NCBI RefSeq assembly: GCF_000617845.2
Contig: NZ_DF820425.1
Span: forward strand, 441,690-505,689
Direction of reading: 5' to 3'
Source: Bradyrhizobium sp. DOA9
GTDB lineage: Bacteria > Pseudomonadota > Alphaproteobacteria > Rhizobiales > Xanthobacteraceae
Length of the DNA stretch: 64,000 nt
Below are positions 7,203 to 16,655 of the stretch, piece after piece. The position numbers and the translations under genes were made by a program. Below the pieces are notes generated by a model. It saw only the letters and a program-made list of their open reading frames with translations. It searched no databases and was not told the DNA's origin. Numbering within the stretch: the first letter of the stretch is position 1; each line of letters starts with the position of its first letter.

Positions 7203-8350
7203 CCCGCTGCCATCATCGCCTTCAACGCCGTCGCCGCCGAGGCATAGCCGCCGCGCGCGCCGTCGATGAAATGGACGTGATCGCTGCGCAGCGCCGACGG
7301 CGCGAAGCAGGTCATCATCGCAGCGTCCTGCTGGTAGAGGCCGTAGCGCACGCTGCCCTCGCGCGCGGCGGCCGCCAGACGATCGCTCAACGCGCGCGCG
7401 AGCTGCGGCGTGCAGTCCAGAATCATGCGCAGGCCGTCGTCATATTTGCGGAAGTCCGAGTTCTCGACCACCTGGCGCTTGTAGAGGCTGGGCACGAAGC
7501 CGCCGATCTTGATGTCGAAGCGCATGATGAGATAGGCGAACAGCGTATAGGCCAGCACGCTGGCTCTGCGCGCGAGCAGCGGCCCCCCGCGCCTGGTGCG
7601 GGCCTCGAATTCCACGCCCTGCGGCGGCCATTTCAGCGGCGGCCCCTGCGCCGGCACCGGGCGGCCGCCGTCCGGGCTGCGCTCGACGAGATGGATGATG
7701 TCCTCGATCACCTTGCGGAAGGCCACCTGATCGACGCCGCGCGCTGGCATCACCAGCACCGACAGGATCAGGCCGCGCGCCGCCGGCATCACCTCGAAAC
7801 GGCACGACAGGCCCGAGAGGTCCGGCTGCGTGCCGGCGGGCGCCTCCTCGACGGCGAATTCGCCGCGCTTCATCGCGGCGTCCGCCCAGGCGAGCCCGCC
7901 ACCCGAGAACATCGCATAGGACAGGTTGGCCGACGGCCCGAACCGGGCGACGCGCACGTCGAGGCCCTGTGCGCGAATGGCGCTGACCGGCACCAAGGCG
8001 ATGCGCATGGTCAGATCGAGGTCTTCCCGCACCCAGGTCGCGGTCGCAGCCAGCGCCTCGCGGGCAAGTTCGACATCGTCAGGCGCCACCGCGAAGCTGG
8101 CGCCGTCGCCGCCGAACACGAAGGGAAATTCCCGCCCTTGCAGCGCATTGGTCACCGCTGCGATCACGGCGGCGCCGGCCATGTTCACGGCCTTGTAGCG
8201 CTGCGCCGCGATCGCCTTGGTCGAATCGACGATATCGGCAACACCGACGCTCCAGTCGTCCGGCAGCGGCGCATAGAGCGCAGGGTCCATCAGGCTGGTG
8301 AAGCCTCGGAAGACGGGAATGCCGCCATAGAAGGGCTCGCCTGAGCTCAT
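7199..8350 (-). CDS. DUF3095 protein, class III nucleotide-cyclase-like
   Basis: This 383-residue cytoplasmic protein begins FYGGIPVFRGFTSLMDPALY, typical of DUF3095. WSVGVADIVDSTKAI near residue 35-48 resembles the first metal-binding strand of class III cyclases, and FVFGGDGASFAV near 75-86 resembles the second metal Asp turn. The fold is therefore probably cyclase-like. The rest of the catalytic set (the Asn and Arg of a usual cyclase) is not evident to me, so activity is uncertain. It has no membrane segment or recognisable sensor domain. It is monocistronic and convergent with the DUF2147 gene. Confidence 0.72.
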   Translation of the reverse strand: MSSGEPFYGGIPVFRGFTSLMDPALYAPLPDDWSVGVADIVDSTKAIAAQRYKAVNMAGAAVIAAVTNALQGREFPFVFGGDGASFAVAPDDVELAREALAATATWVREDLDLTMRIALVPVSAIRAQGLDVRVARFGPSANLSYAMFSGGGLAWADAAMKRGEFAVEEAPAGTQPDLSGLSCRFEVMPAARGLILSVLVMPARGVDQVAFRKVIEDIIHLVERSPDGGRPVPAQGPPLKWPPQGVEFEARTRRGGPLLARRASVLAYTLFAYLIMRFDIKIGGFVPSLYKRQVVENSDFRKYDDGLRMILDCTPQLARALSDRLAAAAREGSVRYGLYQQDAAMMTCFAPSALRSDHVHFIDGARGGYASAATALKAMMAAG

Positions 8351-8571
8351 CGCAATTGCCGGATGGTTGGACTACGAAGCAAGATACGCGGCGGGATCGA
8401 TCCGGGTTCGCGGGCCGGCGCCCCGTTTTGATCATTGGCCGAAACCGGCCCGGACAACAAGATGCGGCCGCATTGCAATGCCGGGGCGGGATCATTGATC
8501 GGCATCAAACGACCGCCCGGGGAGAGCGGCTATCGTCGGTCGGCTTCAAGGGGTTGCATGGGAAAATCGAG

Positions 8572-8949
8572 GTGTCCGACTTCAGCAGCAAGGACTCCGC
8601 CTCTTCGGTCCGCAGACGCACCGGCGTCGAGCCGATCAGTGCTGTCAAGATGCCGGAACGGTTGACGGAGGCCGTCGATGCCTGGGCTGAAGCTCACCGC
8701 TTGACCCGCTCGGATGCGATCTGCCAGCTGATCGAGCTGGGCTTGAAGACGGCGCTCCCGGTCTCTGCGCCAGCGCACCCGATCGCATCGGACGCCACCA
8801 AGATCGAAGAGATCGCAGTGCATGAGATCGAGTCGCTGCTCGATCCTGCATTGCCTGCAGACGAGCGCGAGCGCCGCATCCGCCGTCTCACCGAAGGACC
8901 GCCGGAATTTTCACACGAACGTAAGGACCTGCCGAAGCAGCGGCCGTGA
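8572..8949 (+). CDS. Small protein with a ribbon-helix-helix-like segment
   Basis: Read from a GTG at 8572, the product is about 125 residues; the frame is open further upstream, so the start is uncertain. VKMPERLTEAVDAWAEAH-LTRSDAICQLIELGLK near residues 26-62 matches a CopG/Arc ribbon-helix-helix DNA-binding fold. A charged helical tail (LPADERERRIRRLTEGP) follows. It could be a small transcription regulator or an orphan antitoxin-like protein, but no toxin partner lies next to it. Confidence 0.55.
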   Translation: MSDFSSKDSASSVRRRTGVEPISAVKMPERLTEAVDAWAEAHRLTRSDAICQLIELGLKTALPVSAPAHPIASDATKIEEIAVHEIESLLDPALPADERERRIRRLTEGPPEFSHERKDLPKQRP

Positions 8950-8958
8950 GTCGTTAGA

Positions 8959-9168
8959 CTAATGCAGCTTCTCGTCCTGCCGCTTGCGCAGCCGAGATGC
9001 AGGGACGTCGTGGCAGCCGACCAGACGCACGAATTGCTGCGGATACGCCTCGTGGCCGTGATCGCCGGAATTCTGATGCGACATCGGCGGACAGCGAACC
9101 TCGTCCGGCTTCACGCGCACCGGCTCCGTCAGGGCCCGACTTGAAGCGGTCATGTTTGAAGCGGCCAT
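8959..9168 (-). CDS. Hypothetical 69-residue protein
   Basis: An ATG at 9168 is preceded by GGGGAGCAG at a good distance, which argues for real translation. The product is polar, with a His- and Gln-containing middle (SHQNSGDHGHEAYPQQF) and a basic C-terminus (SRLRKRQDEKLH). There is no signal peptide or membrane segment, and I do not recognise a family. It converges with the preceding RHH-like gene, with a gap of only ten bases. Confidence 0.4.
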   Translation of the reverse strand: MAASNMTASSRALTEPVRVKPDEVRCPPMSHQNSGDHGHEAYPQQFVRLVGCHDVPASRLRKRQDEKLH

Positions 9169-9294
9169 CGACTGCTCCCCTTCAATTAGGGCAGATCGAT
9201 TGTCGTAACTCAATCGATTGCGGGGCATCTTACGACCAAATCCGGCTCGCTGTCATTGCGCCCGATCAACGCAATTGTGGCAGCCGGGTTCCGC

Positions 9295-10017
9295 CTACGC
9301 CGTGTTCCCGGCATCGACGGTGAACACGGTGCCGGTGACGTTGCGGCCGCCGTCGCCCAGAAGGTATTCCACCATGCGCGCGACGTCATCCGTCTCCGGC
9401 AGCCGGCGCAGCGCGCTGCGACTGGCGATGCGCTTGCGGCCCTCCTCGGAGAGATTGTGGGTGAGCTCGGTGTCGATGAAGCCGGGCGCGATCGCATTCA
9501 CCGTGATGCCGAGCTTGCCGACCTCGCGCGCGAGCGAGCGGGTGAAGCCGGTCGCGGCCGCCTTGGTCGCGCCGTAGACGGACAGACCATTATAGCCTGT
9601 CGTCGCGATGATCGAGGAGATGTTGATGATGCGCCCGGTGCCGTCGGCCATCATCTGCCGGGCCACATATTTGGTGAGGATGATCGGCGACAGCACGTTG
9701 AGCTGCACCAGCGCCTCGATCTCGGTATTGTGCATGGTAGCGAGCAGGCCTTCGGTGCCGAGACCGGCATTGTTGACGAGACCGTAGATCGGGCCGAATT
9801 CGTCGCGGACGAGCTTTGCGAAGGCCGGAATCGCATCGATCACGGCAAGATCGCAGGCGCGGAAATGCAGGCGCCCGTCCGCGGCAGCGATGGCCGCCTT
9901 GAGCTCGTCGCTTTCGCGCCGCGCCGCCGCGATGACGTTGAAGCCGGCGGCGACCAGGCGCTTGCCGATCGCGAGCCCGATGCCGCGGCTGCCGCCGGTG
10001 ACGAGAACGTTATGCAT
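9295..10017 (-). CDS. Short-chain dehydrogenase/reductase, FabG-like
   Basis: This 240-residue enzyme has the Rossmann motif TGGSRGIGLAIG at residues 7-18, NNAG near 90 and the catalytic Ser and YGATK (Tyr-x3-Lys) near 137-154, then LGITVNAIAPGFIDTELT. This is the pattern of 3-oxoacyl-ACP reductases, which reduce a beta-keto thioester with NAD(P)H. The start overlaps the end of the adenylating ligase gene by eight bases, and ACP is the next gene up, so an ACP-bound substrate is likely in this setting. A housekeeping fabG would be expected beside fabD/acpP, which is not the case here. Confidence 0.88.
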   Translation of the reverse strand: MHNVLVTGGSRGIGLAIGKRLVAAGFNVIAAARRESDELKAAIAAADGRLHFRACDLAVIDAIPAFAKLVRDEFGPIYGLVNNAGLGTEGLLATMHNTEIEALVQLNVLSPIILTKYVARQMMADGTGRIINISSIIATTGYNGLSVYGATKAAATGFTRSLAREVGKLGITVNAIAPGFIDTELTHNLSEEGRKRIASRSALRRLPETDDVARMVEYLLGDGGRNVTGTVFTVDAGNTA

Positions 10018-11392
10018 CGGTGCGCGCCAGTTTTCCGGCCGGGGTGACGTCGAGCGCCTCGACGAAGCGGAGCACCGCCGGCACCTTGTGGGATGCGAGC
10101 TGGGCGCGGCACAGAGCCAGGATCTGGTCGCGGATCTCTTTCGCGCGCGCCGGATCGGTGCCCTCAGCCAGGATCACGTCCGCGACGACGATGCCGCCGG
10201 TGATCGGGCTCTTGCGCGACTTCGCGCGCGACATCCGCACGTCGGGATGGCGGTTGATCACCGCCTCGATCTCCTCGGGGTGGACCTTCAGCCCACCGAT
10301 ATTGATGATGCCGCCGCGGCGGCCGACGAAATAATAGCGGTCGCCGCGCAGCTCGACGATGTCGCCGCTGTCGACGAACCCGTCGTCGTCGGTGAGCGCG
10401 GAGGCGTTGCGGCCGATATAGGCATGGGCCGTGCGCGCCGAGCGGATGCGCAGCGAGCCGTCGACGACTTTCATCTCGACGCCGTTGCGGTTGCCGAGAT
10501 AGGCGGCCGGAAAGCCTTCCAGGCCGTCATTGACGGCGAAGCCGACGCCGGCCTCGGTCGAGGCATAGGCATGGCCGACGGAGGCATGGGGGAATGCCGC
10601 CTTCAGGCCGTCGAGCACGGCCTGGTCGGCGATCTCGCCGGAGAGGCGGACGTAAGCCGGGGCGAACTGCGCCGCCGAGCCGCTCATCAGGAGCTTGCGC
10701 CAGTGCGAGGGCGTGCCGGAGATATGCGAGACATTGCGCGCCATCAGCCGCGCGACGTGATCGGCCAGCGCCTCATGGGGATCGGACAGCACCAACGAGC
10801 CGCCGGAGAGGATGGCGCGGAGAAAGATCTGCAGGCCGCCATAGCGGCGGATGTCGTAGAACGTCGCCCACACCGGCGCCGGACCACGCGATGGGCCTTC
10901 GGCGACGATCGCGCCGGTCAGCGCTTCCAGCGTATGGCCGGCGATCTTCGGCACGCCCGAGGTGCCCGAGGTGAGCATCAGCCATTCGGTGGCGCGCTCG
11001 GTCCTGGCCGGCGCGGTGGCCTGCAGCGGCAATTGTGCGGTGACGACCAGCGACACGCCGGAAGCAGCCCAGCGATCGGGCTCGTCGGTCACCACCGCAT
11101 CGATCCCGGCGTCCGCAATCAATGCGTCGAGATGCGCCGGATTGAGGTCCGGCGGACACAGCAGCATGCGGCGGGCGATGCCGTCGAGCTCGATCATGGC
11201 AAGGCCGGACCGGAGCTGGTCCGACAGCTTGAGCAGCACGGCGCGGCCGGACAATTCGTGCAGCCGGCCGCCCAGAACCGTGTGCGACAGGATGTCGGTC
11301 AGCGACACGACATCGTGCGCATCGGAGATGGTGCGGCCTTTCAGCTCCGCGCCGAGATGGTCGCGAAGCGCAAAGATCTCACGCGGGGACAT
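10010..11392 (-). CDS. AMP-forming acyl/aryl ligase (adenylation enzyme) beside an ACP
   Basis: The protein has 460 residues. The ANL-superfamily blocks are present: phosphate loop LTSGTSGVPKIAGH near residue 142, YASTEAGVGF near 275, SGDIVELRGDRYYFVGRRGG near 330 and the C-terminal catalytic Lys in TPAGKLAR. It is shorter than most acyl-CoA ligases. It overlaps the ACP gene by 14 bp and the reductase gene by 8 bp. It probably adenylates a carboxylic acid and loads it on the neighbouring ACP, though CoA cannot be excluded as acceptor. The acid is unknown. Confidence 0.82.
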   Translation of the reverse strand: MSPREIFALRDHLGAELKGRTISDAHDVVSLTDILSHTVLGGRLHELSGRAVLLKLSDQLRSGLAMIELDGIARRMLLCPPDLNPAHLDALIADAGIDAVVTDEPDRWAASGVSLVVTAQLPLQATAPARTERATEWLMLTSGTSGVPKIAGHTLEALTGAIVAEGPSRGPAPVWATFYDIRRYGGLQIFLRAILSGGSLVLSDPHEALADHVARLMARNVSHISGTPSHWRKLLMSGSAAQFAPAYVRLSGEIADQAVLDGLKAAFPHASVGHAYASTEAGVGFAVNDGLEGFPAAYLGNRNGVEMKVVDGSLRIRSARTAHAYIGRNASALTDDDGFVDSGDIVELRGDRYYFVGRRGGIINIGGLKVHPEEIEAVINRHPDVRMSRAKSRKSPITGGIVVADVILAEGTDPARAKEIRDQILALCRAQLASHKVPAVLRFVEALDVTPAGKLARTDA

Positions 11393-11624
11393 TTTCGTAG
11401 GCCCGCACGAAATCGCCCACGGTGGCGGGGAACGCTGCGTCCTCGGAAATGGTGAAGGGGTCGACGCCGGTCTCGTCCTCGAGGCGCGCGACCAGAATCG
11501 CGAAGGCGAGCGAGTCGAAGCCCGTCTCGTGCAGGGACAGATCGTCCGACAGGACGGGAAGCGTGACGTGCTGCTCCTTGGCGATCTGCTGGATGGCTTC
11601 GATGACCTTTGACCTTACCGACAT
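11379..11624 (-). CDS. Acyl carrier protein
   Basis: This 81-residue acidic protein starts MSVRSKVIEAIQQ; an in-frame ATG at 11642 would add six residues. ETGFDSLAFAILVARLEDE has the DSL motif whose Ser takes the phosphopantetheine arm, followed by the usual acidic helix II. The divergence from housekeeping AcpP (FDSLAF rather than ADSLDTVE) suggests a dedicated carrier. It is the first gene of the unit, with its end overlapping the adenylating ligase. It should carry the acyl group between the ligase and the reductase. Confidence 0.85.
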   Translation of the reverse strand: MSVRSKVIEAIQQIAKEQHVTLPVLSDDLSLHETGFDSLAFAILVARLEDETGVDPFTISEDAAFPATVGDFVRAYENVPA

Positions 11625-11766
11625 GGCTGGCTCGCTTTTCATTATCAATTCGTGTTGCGGCGGCTCTTGCTGACCGCCTCCCATGGCGGCCTGTTTACCC
11701 GACAGAAGTAAATGGCTTCTTGGACAATTCAGATAAAATTGGACCTATCTCTCGATTTTGGTTGCT

Positions 11767-13578
11767 CTACAGCCTGATCGTGCCGCCCGAGATTGCCGCA
11801 TAGGTCGCCTCGTCCAGCGGAACGTAGGCGCCGGACGTCGGGTCGAGCATGAACAGCGGATCGGAGATCGTGGCCGGGTCAAATCCCTCGCGGGCGAGCT
11901 CGCCCTTCTTCTGCTTGAAGGTCTCGGTGGCATCGAGCTCGTGCGAGATGCGGATGAAGAGCGGGCGGGCGTAGACCGGCAGGCGCTGCGCCAGATGGGC
12001 GGGCAGCGCGGTGATGTCAAAGCCCTCGTTCACGACGATCGCGCTCATGCCGGCCCGGCCGTCGGCGCCGGGAATGCTGACGCCATAGGTGGTGGCATCG
12101 ACCACGCCGGTGAAATCGCGCACGGCGTCGTTCACCTCCGAGGTCGCGACATTCTCGCCCTTCCAGCGGAACGTGTCGCCGATACGGTCGACGAAATGGA
12201 AGAAGCCCTTGTCGTCCATCCGCATCAGATCGCCGGTGCGGAACCAGGCATCGCCCTTGGCGAAGACGTCGCGCAGGACCTTCTTCTCGGTCTCCCCGGC
12301 ATCGGTGTAGCCCTCGAAGCGCCCACCGCCTTCATCCGCGGTGCCGATGCGGCCGATGGCTTCGCCGGCCTCGCCGCGGCTGCAGGCGATGCAGAAGCCC
12401 TCGGAATTGCGCAGCGGCGCGCCGCTATCGGGGTCGAGCTTGACCAGGCTGGCAGGAAAGCGGTGCGCGAGCAGCGGCGGGATACGACCGATCGCACCCG
12501 GCTGGCCCTCGACGTTGAACAGCGAGAAATTGCCTTCGGTGGCTGCATAGAATTCGAGGATGCGCGGAATGGAAAAGCGCGCCTGGAAATCCTCCCAGAT
12601 ATCGCCGCGCAGGCCGTTGCCGCAGGCGAGCCGCAGGCGATGCCGGTTCTCGTATTCCGACGGCGCTGCCTTGAGCAGATAACGGCAGAGCTCGCCGATA
12701 TATTGAAACAGCGTGCAATCGTGCCGGACGATGTCGGACCAGAAATGCGAGGCCGAGAATTTTTCCGCAATCACCACCGAGCCGCCGGCGGCCAGCATGC
12801 TGCACGGCGCGACGATGCCGCCGACCGAATGGAACAGCGGCAGACAATCGTAGAGCCGATCCTGCGGCGTCGCGCCGGTGAGGCCGGCGAACCAGAAGCC
12901 CCAATTGAGGATGCGGCGGTGGCTGATGCTGGCCGCTTTCGGCAGGCCGGTGGTGCCGGAGGTGTAGATCAGCAACGCACGATCGTCGATGGTGACGTCG
13001 CCATGCTCCTCCGGCGCGAGCGGGCCGCCGTCGAGCACGGCAAGAGCGGCGTCGATCGCACATTCGCCGCGACTATCGCCATGCGTCCAGACTTTGGCAT
13101 CCGTCTCGTGGTAAGGCGCCGCGCCGTCCAGCATTCCCGTTAGGTCGTGCGCAACGATGACATGCGCCGGCCTTGCGACATCGAGGCAGTGCGCGAGCGA
13201 TTGCCCGACGAGCTTGGTGTTGATCAGTGCGACCACGCAGCCGACACGGCTGATGCCGAGCCAGGCCGCGACATAGTCGATGCCGTTCGGCATGATCAGC
13301 GCGACGGTGTCGCCCTTGGCGAGGCCGACCGAGCGGGCCCAGCGCGCGTAGCGATTGACCCTCTTCGACAGGCCTTCGTAATCGAGGCTTGCCTCATCGG
13401 CCACCAGAGCGACGCGGCTCGGCTGGCGCTGCGCCCAGTCGTCGATGACGTCGGCGAACAGACGGCCCGGCAGCGTTTCGATTCGCGCGGTGAGCTCGAT
13501 CGCCCTCAACCAGATCTTGGAAGCCGACGGTGCGCGCGCGGCTTTCGGCTGCTCGATGACGCCGGTGGTCATGTTCAC
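11767..13578 (-). CDS. Long-chain acyl-CoA synthetase of the FATP/FadD6 type
   Basis: This 603-residue protein has LIYTSGTTGLPKAASISHRR (phosphate loop, near residue 205), the FATP-type blocks CLPLFHSVGGIVAPC, LRLACGNGLRGDIWEDF and EFYAATEGNFSLFN, the RTGDLMRMD block and a C-terminal KQKKGELAREGF with the catalytic Lys. The middle blocks are typical of the SLC27/FATP branch, which couples uptake of long or very long fatty acids to CoA activation. It is on the same strand and 140 bp downstream of the ACP module promoter side, with its own ATG, and may be part of the same function. Weakly conserved N-terminal residues do not form an obvious membrane helix. Confidence 0.85.
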   Translation of the reverse strand: MNMTTGVIEQPKAARAPSASKIWLRAIELTARIETLPGRLFADVIDDWAQRQPSRVALVADEASLDYEGLSKRVNRYARWARSVGLAKGDTVALIMPNGIDYVAAWLGISRVGCVVALINTKLVGQSLAHCLDVARPAHVIVAHDLTGMLDGAAPYHETDAKVWTHGDSRGECAIDAALAVLDGGPLAPEEHGDVTIDDRALLIYTSGTTGLPKAASISHRRILNWGFWFAGLTGATPQDRLYDCLPLFHSVGGIVAPCSMLAAGGSVVIAEKFSASHFWSDIVRHDCTLFQYIGELCRYLLKAAPSEYENRHRLRLACGNGLRGDIWEDFQARFSIPRILEFYAATEGNFSLFNVEGQPGAIGRIPPLLAHRFPASLVKLDPDSGAPLRNSEGFCIACSRGEAGEAIGRIGTADEGGGRFEGYTDAGETEKKVLRDVFAKGDAWFRTGDLMRMDDKGFFHFVDRIGDTFRWKGENVATSEVNDAVRDFTGVVDATTYGVSIPGADGRAGMSAIVVNEGFDITALPAHLAQRLPVYARPLFIRISHELDATETFKQKKGELAREGFDPATISDPLFMLDPTSGAYVPLDEATYAAISGGTIRL

Positions 13579-13784
13579 TCTTTCGGACGGTCTGCGGTTT
13601 CCGGCAGCTTAGCCCGCGCGCCCTGACCCAGGCGTTAAGAGACAAGGTAAAACCCGGTCAGGGCCGCGATTAACCGTAATCGGCAGCGCGCAGCCAAGCC
13701 GCACCCGCCGGCAGCGCGCCGACGGGTGAGATCAGGTCGAAAGAGCGATGAATGCAGAAGTCCGGGCTTTGGTCCCGCTGCGCC

Positions 13785-14063
13785 TCAGTGCACCTTCTTG
13801 GGACGCCGGCGCGGCGGCGGCGATTCGTTGAAGGCGTAATAGGGATTGAGGTCGCAGGTCGCGGCAAGGCCCGACGCCGTGGCGCGGCACTGCTCCAACG
13901 AGGTGAACGAGCAGTCGAAATAGTCGCTGCCTCCGCCACCAGGGCCGCCACCGACGTAGCGGTGCATGCAGACGGGATAGGCCGGATCGTATCGTTGCGC
14001 ACTGGCATCCGCCGCGCCCAGCAGCGTGAAGATCGCGGTGAGGGTAAGGAATGGCAAGCGCAT
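13785..14063 (-). CDS. DUF3551 exported small protein
   Basis: This 92-residue protein starts at the ATG at 14063, with GAGGA just upstream. A signal peptide ends at ADASAQ. The mature part has YPVCMHRYVGG, DYFDCSFTSLEQCRATASG and ATCDLNPYYAF, matching DUF3551: a conserved Cys pattern, a YPxC start and an NPxY end. These proteins are abundant in Bradyrhizobium-type genomes and have no known function. The very C-terminus is basic (PPPRRRPKKVH). A Gly-rich insert lies between the first two Cys. Confidence 0.82.
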   Translation of the reverse strand: MRLPFLTLTAIFTLLGAADASAQRYDPAYPVCMHRYVGGGPGGGGSDYFDCSFTSLEQCRATASGLAATCDLNPYYAFNESPPPRRRPKKVH

Positions 14064-14242
14064 GGGGAAATCCTCGGAATGGCGACGTCTCTTGATATGG
14101 CACAACATGTCGTCGTCCGCGACTGTTCCTCGGGCCAATTGACGTCAAGGTGAGTGGGACGCGCAACGCCGCCAGAAGCGATGCGCGCCCCGCAAGTGAC
14201 AAAACGGGTCAAGCCCGGTCGGAACGATGCTGCGAGGTGGCG

Positions 14243-16120
14243 CTAGCCGCCCAGCCCCTGCAACACCAGCCGGTTCAGCCTTGCCGCGAATGCTGCCGGG
14301 TCCTCCGGCAATTCGCCGTCCAGGATCTGTGCCTGTTCGAGCAGGAGCAGGCTGAGATCGTCGACGACCTTAGAGCCGGCCTGCGCCTTGCTGACCGCGG
14401 TGACCAGCGGATGGCGCAAATTGATCTCGAGGATCGGCCTGGTCTTCATGCCGCGGTTCTGCTGCGACAGGATGCGCTCGAGCTCGCGGCTCGGGCCTTG
14501 GCTGTCGGCAACGAGGCAGGAGGCCGAGCTGGTGAGGCGCGTCGAGGCCTTGACGTCGCTGACGCGCTCGCCGAGCGCGGCCTTGATCACGGCGATGGTG
14601 GCCGCCTCGTCCGCAGCCGGCTCGTCCTTCTTCGGCTCGTCCGCCTCGTCGATCCGGGGGATCAGATCGAGGTTGAGTTCGCCCTGGCTCAGCGACTTCA
14701 GCGGCTTTCCGTCGAACTCCGATGGCATCGAGGTCCAGAACGCATCGACGGGATCCGACAGCAGCAGCACCTCGATGCCGCGCGCGGTCGCAGCTTCCAG
14801 CCGCGGATTGGACTTCAGCCGCTCGATGCTGTCGCCGACGAGATAATAGATCTCGGTCTGGTTCGGCTTGAAATCGGCGATCACCTGCTTCAGCGACCGC
14901 TTCTCGCCCGACGTGGTGGTGAAGCGCGACAGCGCCAGCAGCTTTTCGCGCCGCTCGAAATCCTCGTAGATGCCCTCCTTCAGCACCGCGCCGAAGGCGT
15001 CCCAGATCTTGGCAAAATTCTCCGGATCCTTCTCGGCAAGGCTTTCGAGCTCGGACACGACCCGGGTCGCCACGGCTTTGCGGATCTGCGCCAGCTGCGG
15101 ATTGTTCTGGAGCATCTCGCGCGAAATGTTGAGCGGAAGATCCTCGCTGTCGACGACGCCGCGGATGAAGCGCAGGTACCCCGGCAACAGGTCGGCGTCA
15201 TCGGTGATGAAGACGCGCCGGACGTAGAGCTTCACCCGCCCCTTGCGGTTCGGCTCGAACAGGTCGAACGGCTTGGTGGAGGGCGCGAACAGCAGCACGG
15301 CGTAGGAGTAGCGCCCTTCCGCGCGGTAATGCAGCGTCATGGCGGGATCGTCGAAGGCGGAGGCGATCTGCTGATAGGCCTTCTTGTAGTCGTCAGCCGA
15401 AAGCTCCGATTTGGAGCGCTGCCACAGCGCGCTTGCCGAATTGATCTGGCGCGGCTCACCCTCTTCCGGCACCAGCTCGATCGGAAACAGGATGTTGTCC
15501 GAATAGGCGGTGACGATGCGCTCGATCTCGTAGGTTTCGAGATATTTCTTGGCATCGTCCTTCAGGTGCAGGACGATCTCGGTGCCGCGCGGCACGCGCA
15601 CCGCCTCCTCGTCGCTGGCACGGGCGATCTCGAAGCCGGAGCCGCCTTGGGAGCTCCAGGTCCAGACATCGCTCTCGCCGGCGCGGCGGCTGATCACGAC
15701 GATCTTCTCGGCGACCATGAAGGCGGAATAGAAGCCGACGCCGAACTGGCCGATCAGGCCGAGCCCGTCCTTGGCCTCCTTCAGCTTCGACACGAACGCC
15801 TTGGTGCCGGAGCGGGCGATGGTGCCGAGATGGTCGATCAGCTCCTGCCGCTCCATGCCGATGCCGTTGTCGGCGATCGTGAGCGTCTTGGCCGTCTTGT
15901 TCGGAATGATGCGGATCTTGAGCGCGTCGCCTTCGCCCAGCAGGGCGGGATTTGCGATGGCCTCGTAGCGAAGCTTGTCGCAGGCGTCGGAGGCGTTGGA
16001 GATGAGCTCGCGGAGGAAGATGTCGGTTTCCGAATAGACGGAATGCACCATCAGGTGCAGCAGTTCGGAAACTTCGGCCTGGAAAGGCTGCGTATGCACA
16101 GCCGCATCTGACGTCGTCAT
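14243..16120 (-). CDS. htpG: Hsp90-family chaperone HtpG
   Basis: This 625-residue cytosolic ATP-dependent chaperone carries all GHKL ATPase blocks: [17 protein letters not shown] near residue 39, the DNGIGM loop near 82, [25 protein letters not shown] and GTEIVLHL near 180. The middle domain contains [11 protein letters not shown] and [16 protein letters not shown], a highly conserved stretch. The length is normal for the family. HtpG remodels client proteins with DnaK and is usually heat- or stress-induced. The gene stands alone between a DUF3551 gene and a small exported protein. Confidence 0.97.
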   Translation of the reverse strand: MTTSDAAVHTQPFQAEVSELLHLMVHSVYSETDIFLRELISNASDACDKLRYEAIANPALLGEGDALKIRIIPNKTAKTLTIADNGIGMERQELIDHLGTIARSGTKAFVSKLKEAKDGLGLIGQFGVGFYSAFMVAEKIVVISRRAGESDVWTWSSQGGSGFEIARASDEEAVRVPRGTEIVLHLKDDAKKYLETYEIERIVTAYSDNILFPIELVPEEGEPRQINSASALWQRSKSELSADDYKKAYQQIASAFDDPAMTLHYRAEGRYSYAVLLFAPSTKPFDLFEPNRKGRVKLYVRRVFITDDADLLPGYLRFIRGVVDSEDLPLNISREMLQNNPQLAQIRKAVATRVVSELESLAEKDPENFAKIWDAFGAVLKEGIYEDFERREKLLALSRFTTTSGEKRSLKQVIADFKPNQTEIYYLVGDSIERLKSNPRLEAATARGIEVLLLSDPVDAFWTSMPSEFDGKPLKSLSQGELNLDLIPRIDEADEPKKDEPAADEAATIAVIKAALGERVSDVKASTRLTSSASCLVADSQGPSRELERILSQQNRGMKTRPILEINLRHPLVTAVSKAQAGSKVVDDLSLLLLEQAQILDGELPEDPAAFAARLNRLVLQGLGG

Positions 16121-16232
16121 GCGCTTACCCGGTCAAATCAAAGGGAAGGAACCCGGATATAGCGCGGGGCAACGACGGATCAAGAGGATGTGAAGTCCCG
16201 GCCCGGCAGGGCCCGTCGCAAGGCGGCGCGGA

Positions 16233-16655
16233 TCAGGTCACGCAGCGGCCGGGCTGGAGCAGCCTTGCGACCTCGGTCAGGGAGCTGACCATCGGCTCGC
16301 AGGCAATCGTCGGCTTGTTGCGAGGCTTCTTCTGGTTCTGGAGCAGCGCCGGCGTCTTGGCATTGCCGGTCTCGATGACCGCGGGGACCCGCAGCAGAAC
16401 CGACGTATCGGCGAGGTCGTTCAGCCGCATCGACACCGTCCGGGTGGGAACGGCTGCCGGCTTGATCTCGGCGAGCCGGTCTGCCTTGGCGGCGCGATTG
16501 ATGTTGTGCGCCGGGGCGACGTTGGAGCTGTGGCTGGGGAGGTCGGCAACCGCCTGCCAGCGGTCGGCGAGGTCGTGGCCGGAAGCCAATTGCACCGCAC
16601 CGAGCGTTGCGATGATTGCAATGGCGCTCAAAAAAACCTTTTGAATCTGTGACAT
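16233..16655 (-). CDS. Hypothetical exported protein with an NRAAKADRL motif
   Basis: This 140-residue protein has a hydrophobic N-terminus (KVFLSAIAIIATLGAVQLASG) that is a signal peptide or anchor. The mature part has NINRAAKADRLAEIKPA at about residues 52-67 and ends with a Cys pair spaced over the last 25 residues (ACEP...GRCVT). The nine-residue string NRAAKADRL recurs in an otherwise different exported protein at 54572-55315. No domain is recognised. The gene lies upstream of htpG on the same strand, with 110 bp between. Confidence 0.65.
   Translation of the reverse strand: MSQIQKVFLSAIAIIATLGAVQLASGHDLADRWQAVADLPSHSSNVAPAHNINRAAKADRLAEIKPAAVPTRTVSMRLNDLADTSVLLRVPAVIETGNAKTPALLQNQKKPRNKPTIACEPMVSSLTEVARLLQPGRCVT

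Noticed and set aside
14150..16111. A 653-residue plus-strand frame opposite htpG
   Set aside because: It is antisense to htpG, has no start signal of note and its translation matches no family; HtpG motifs are complete on the other strand.
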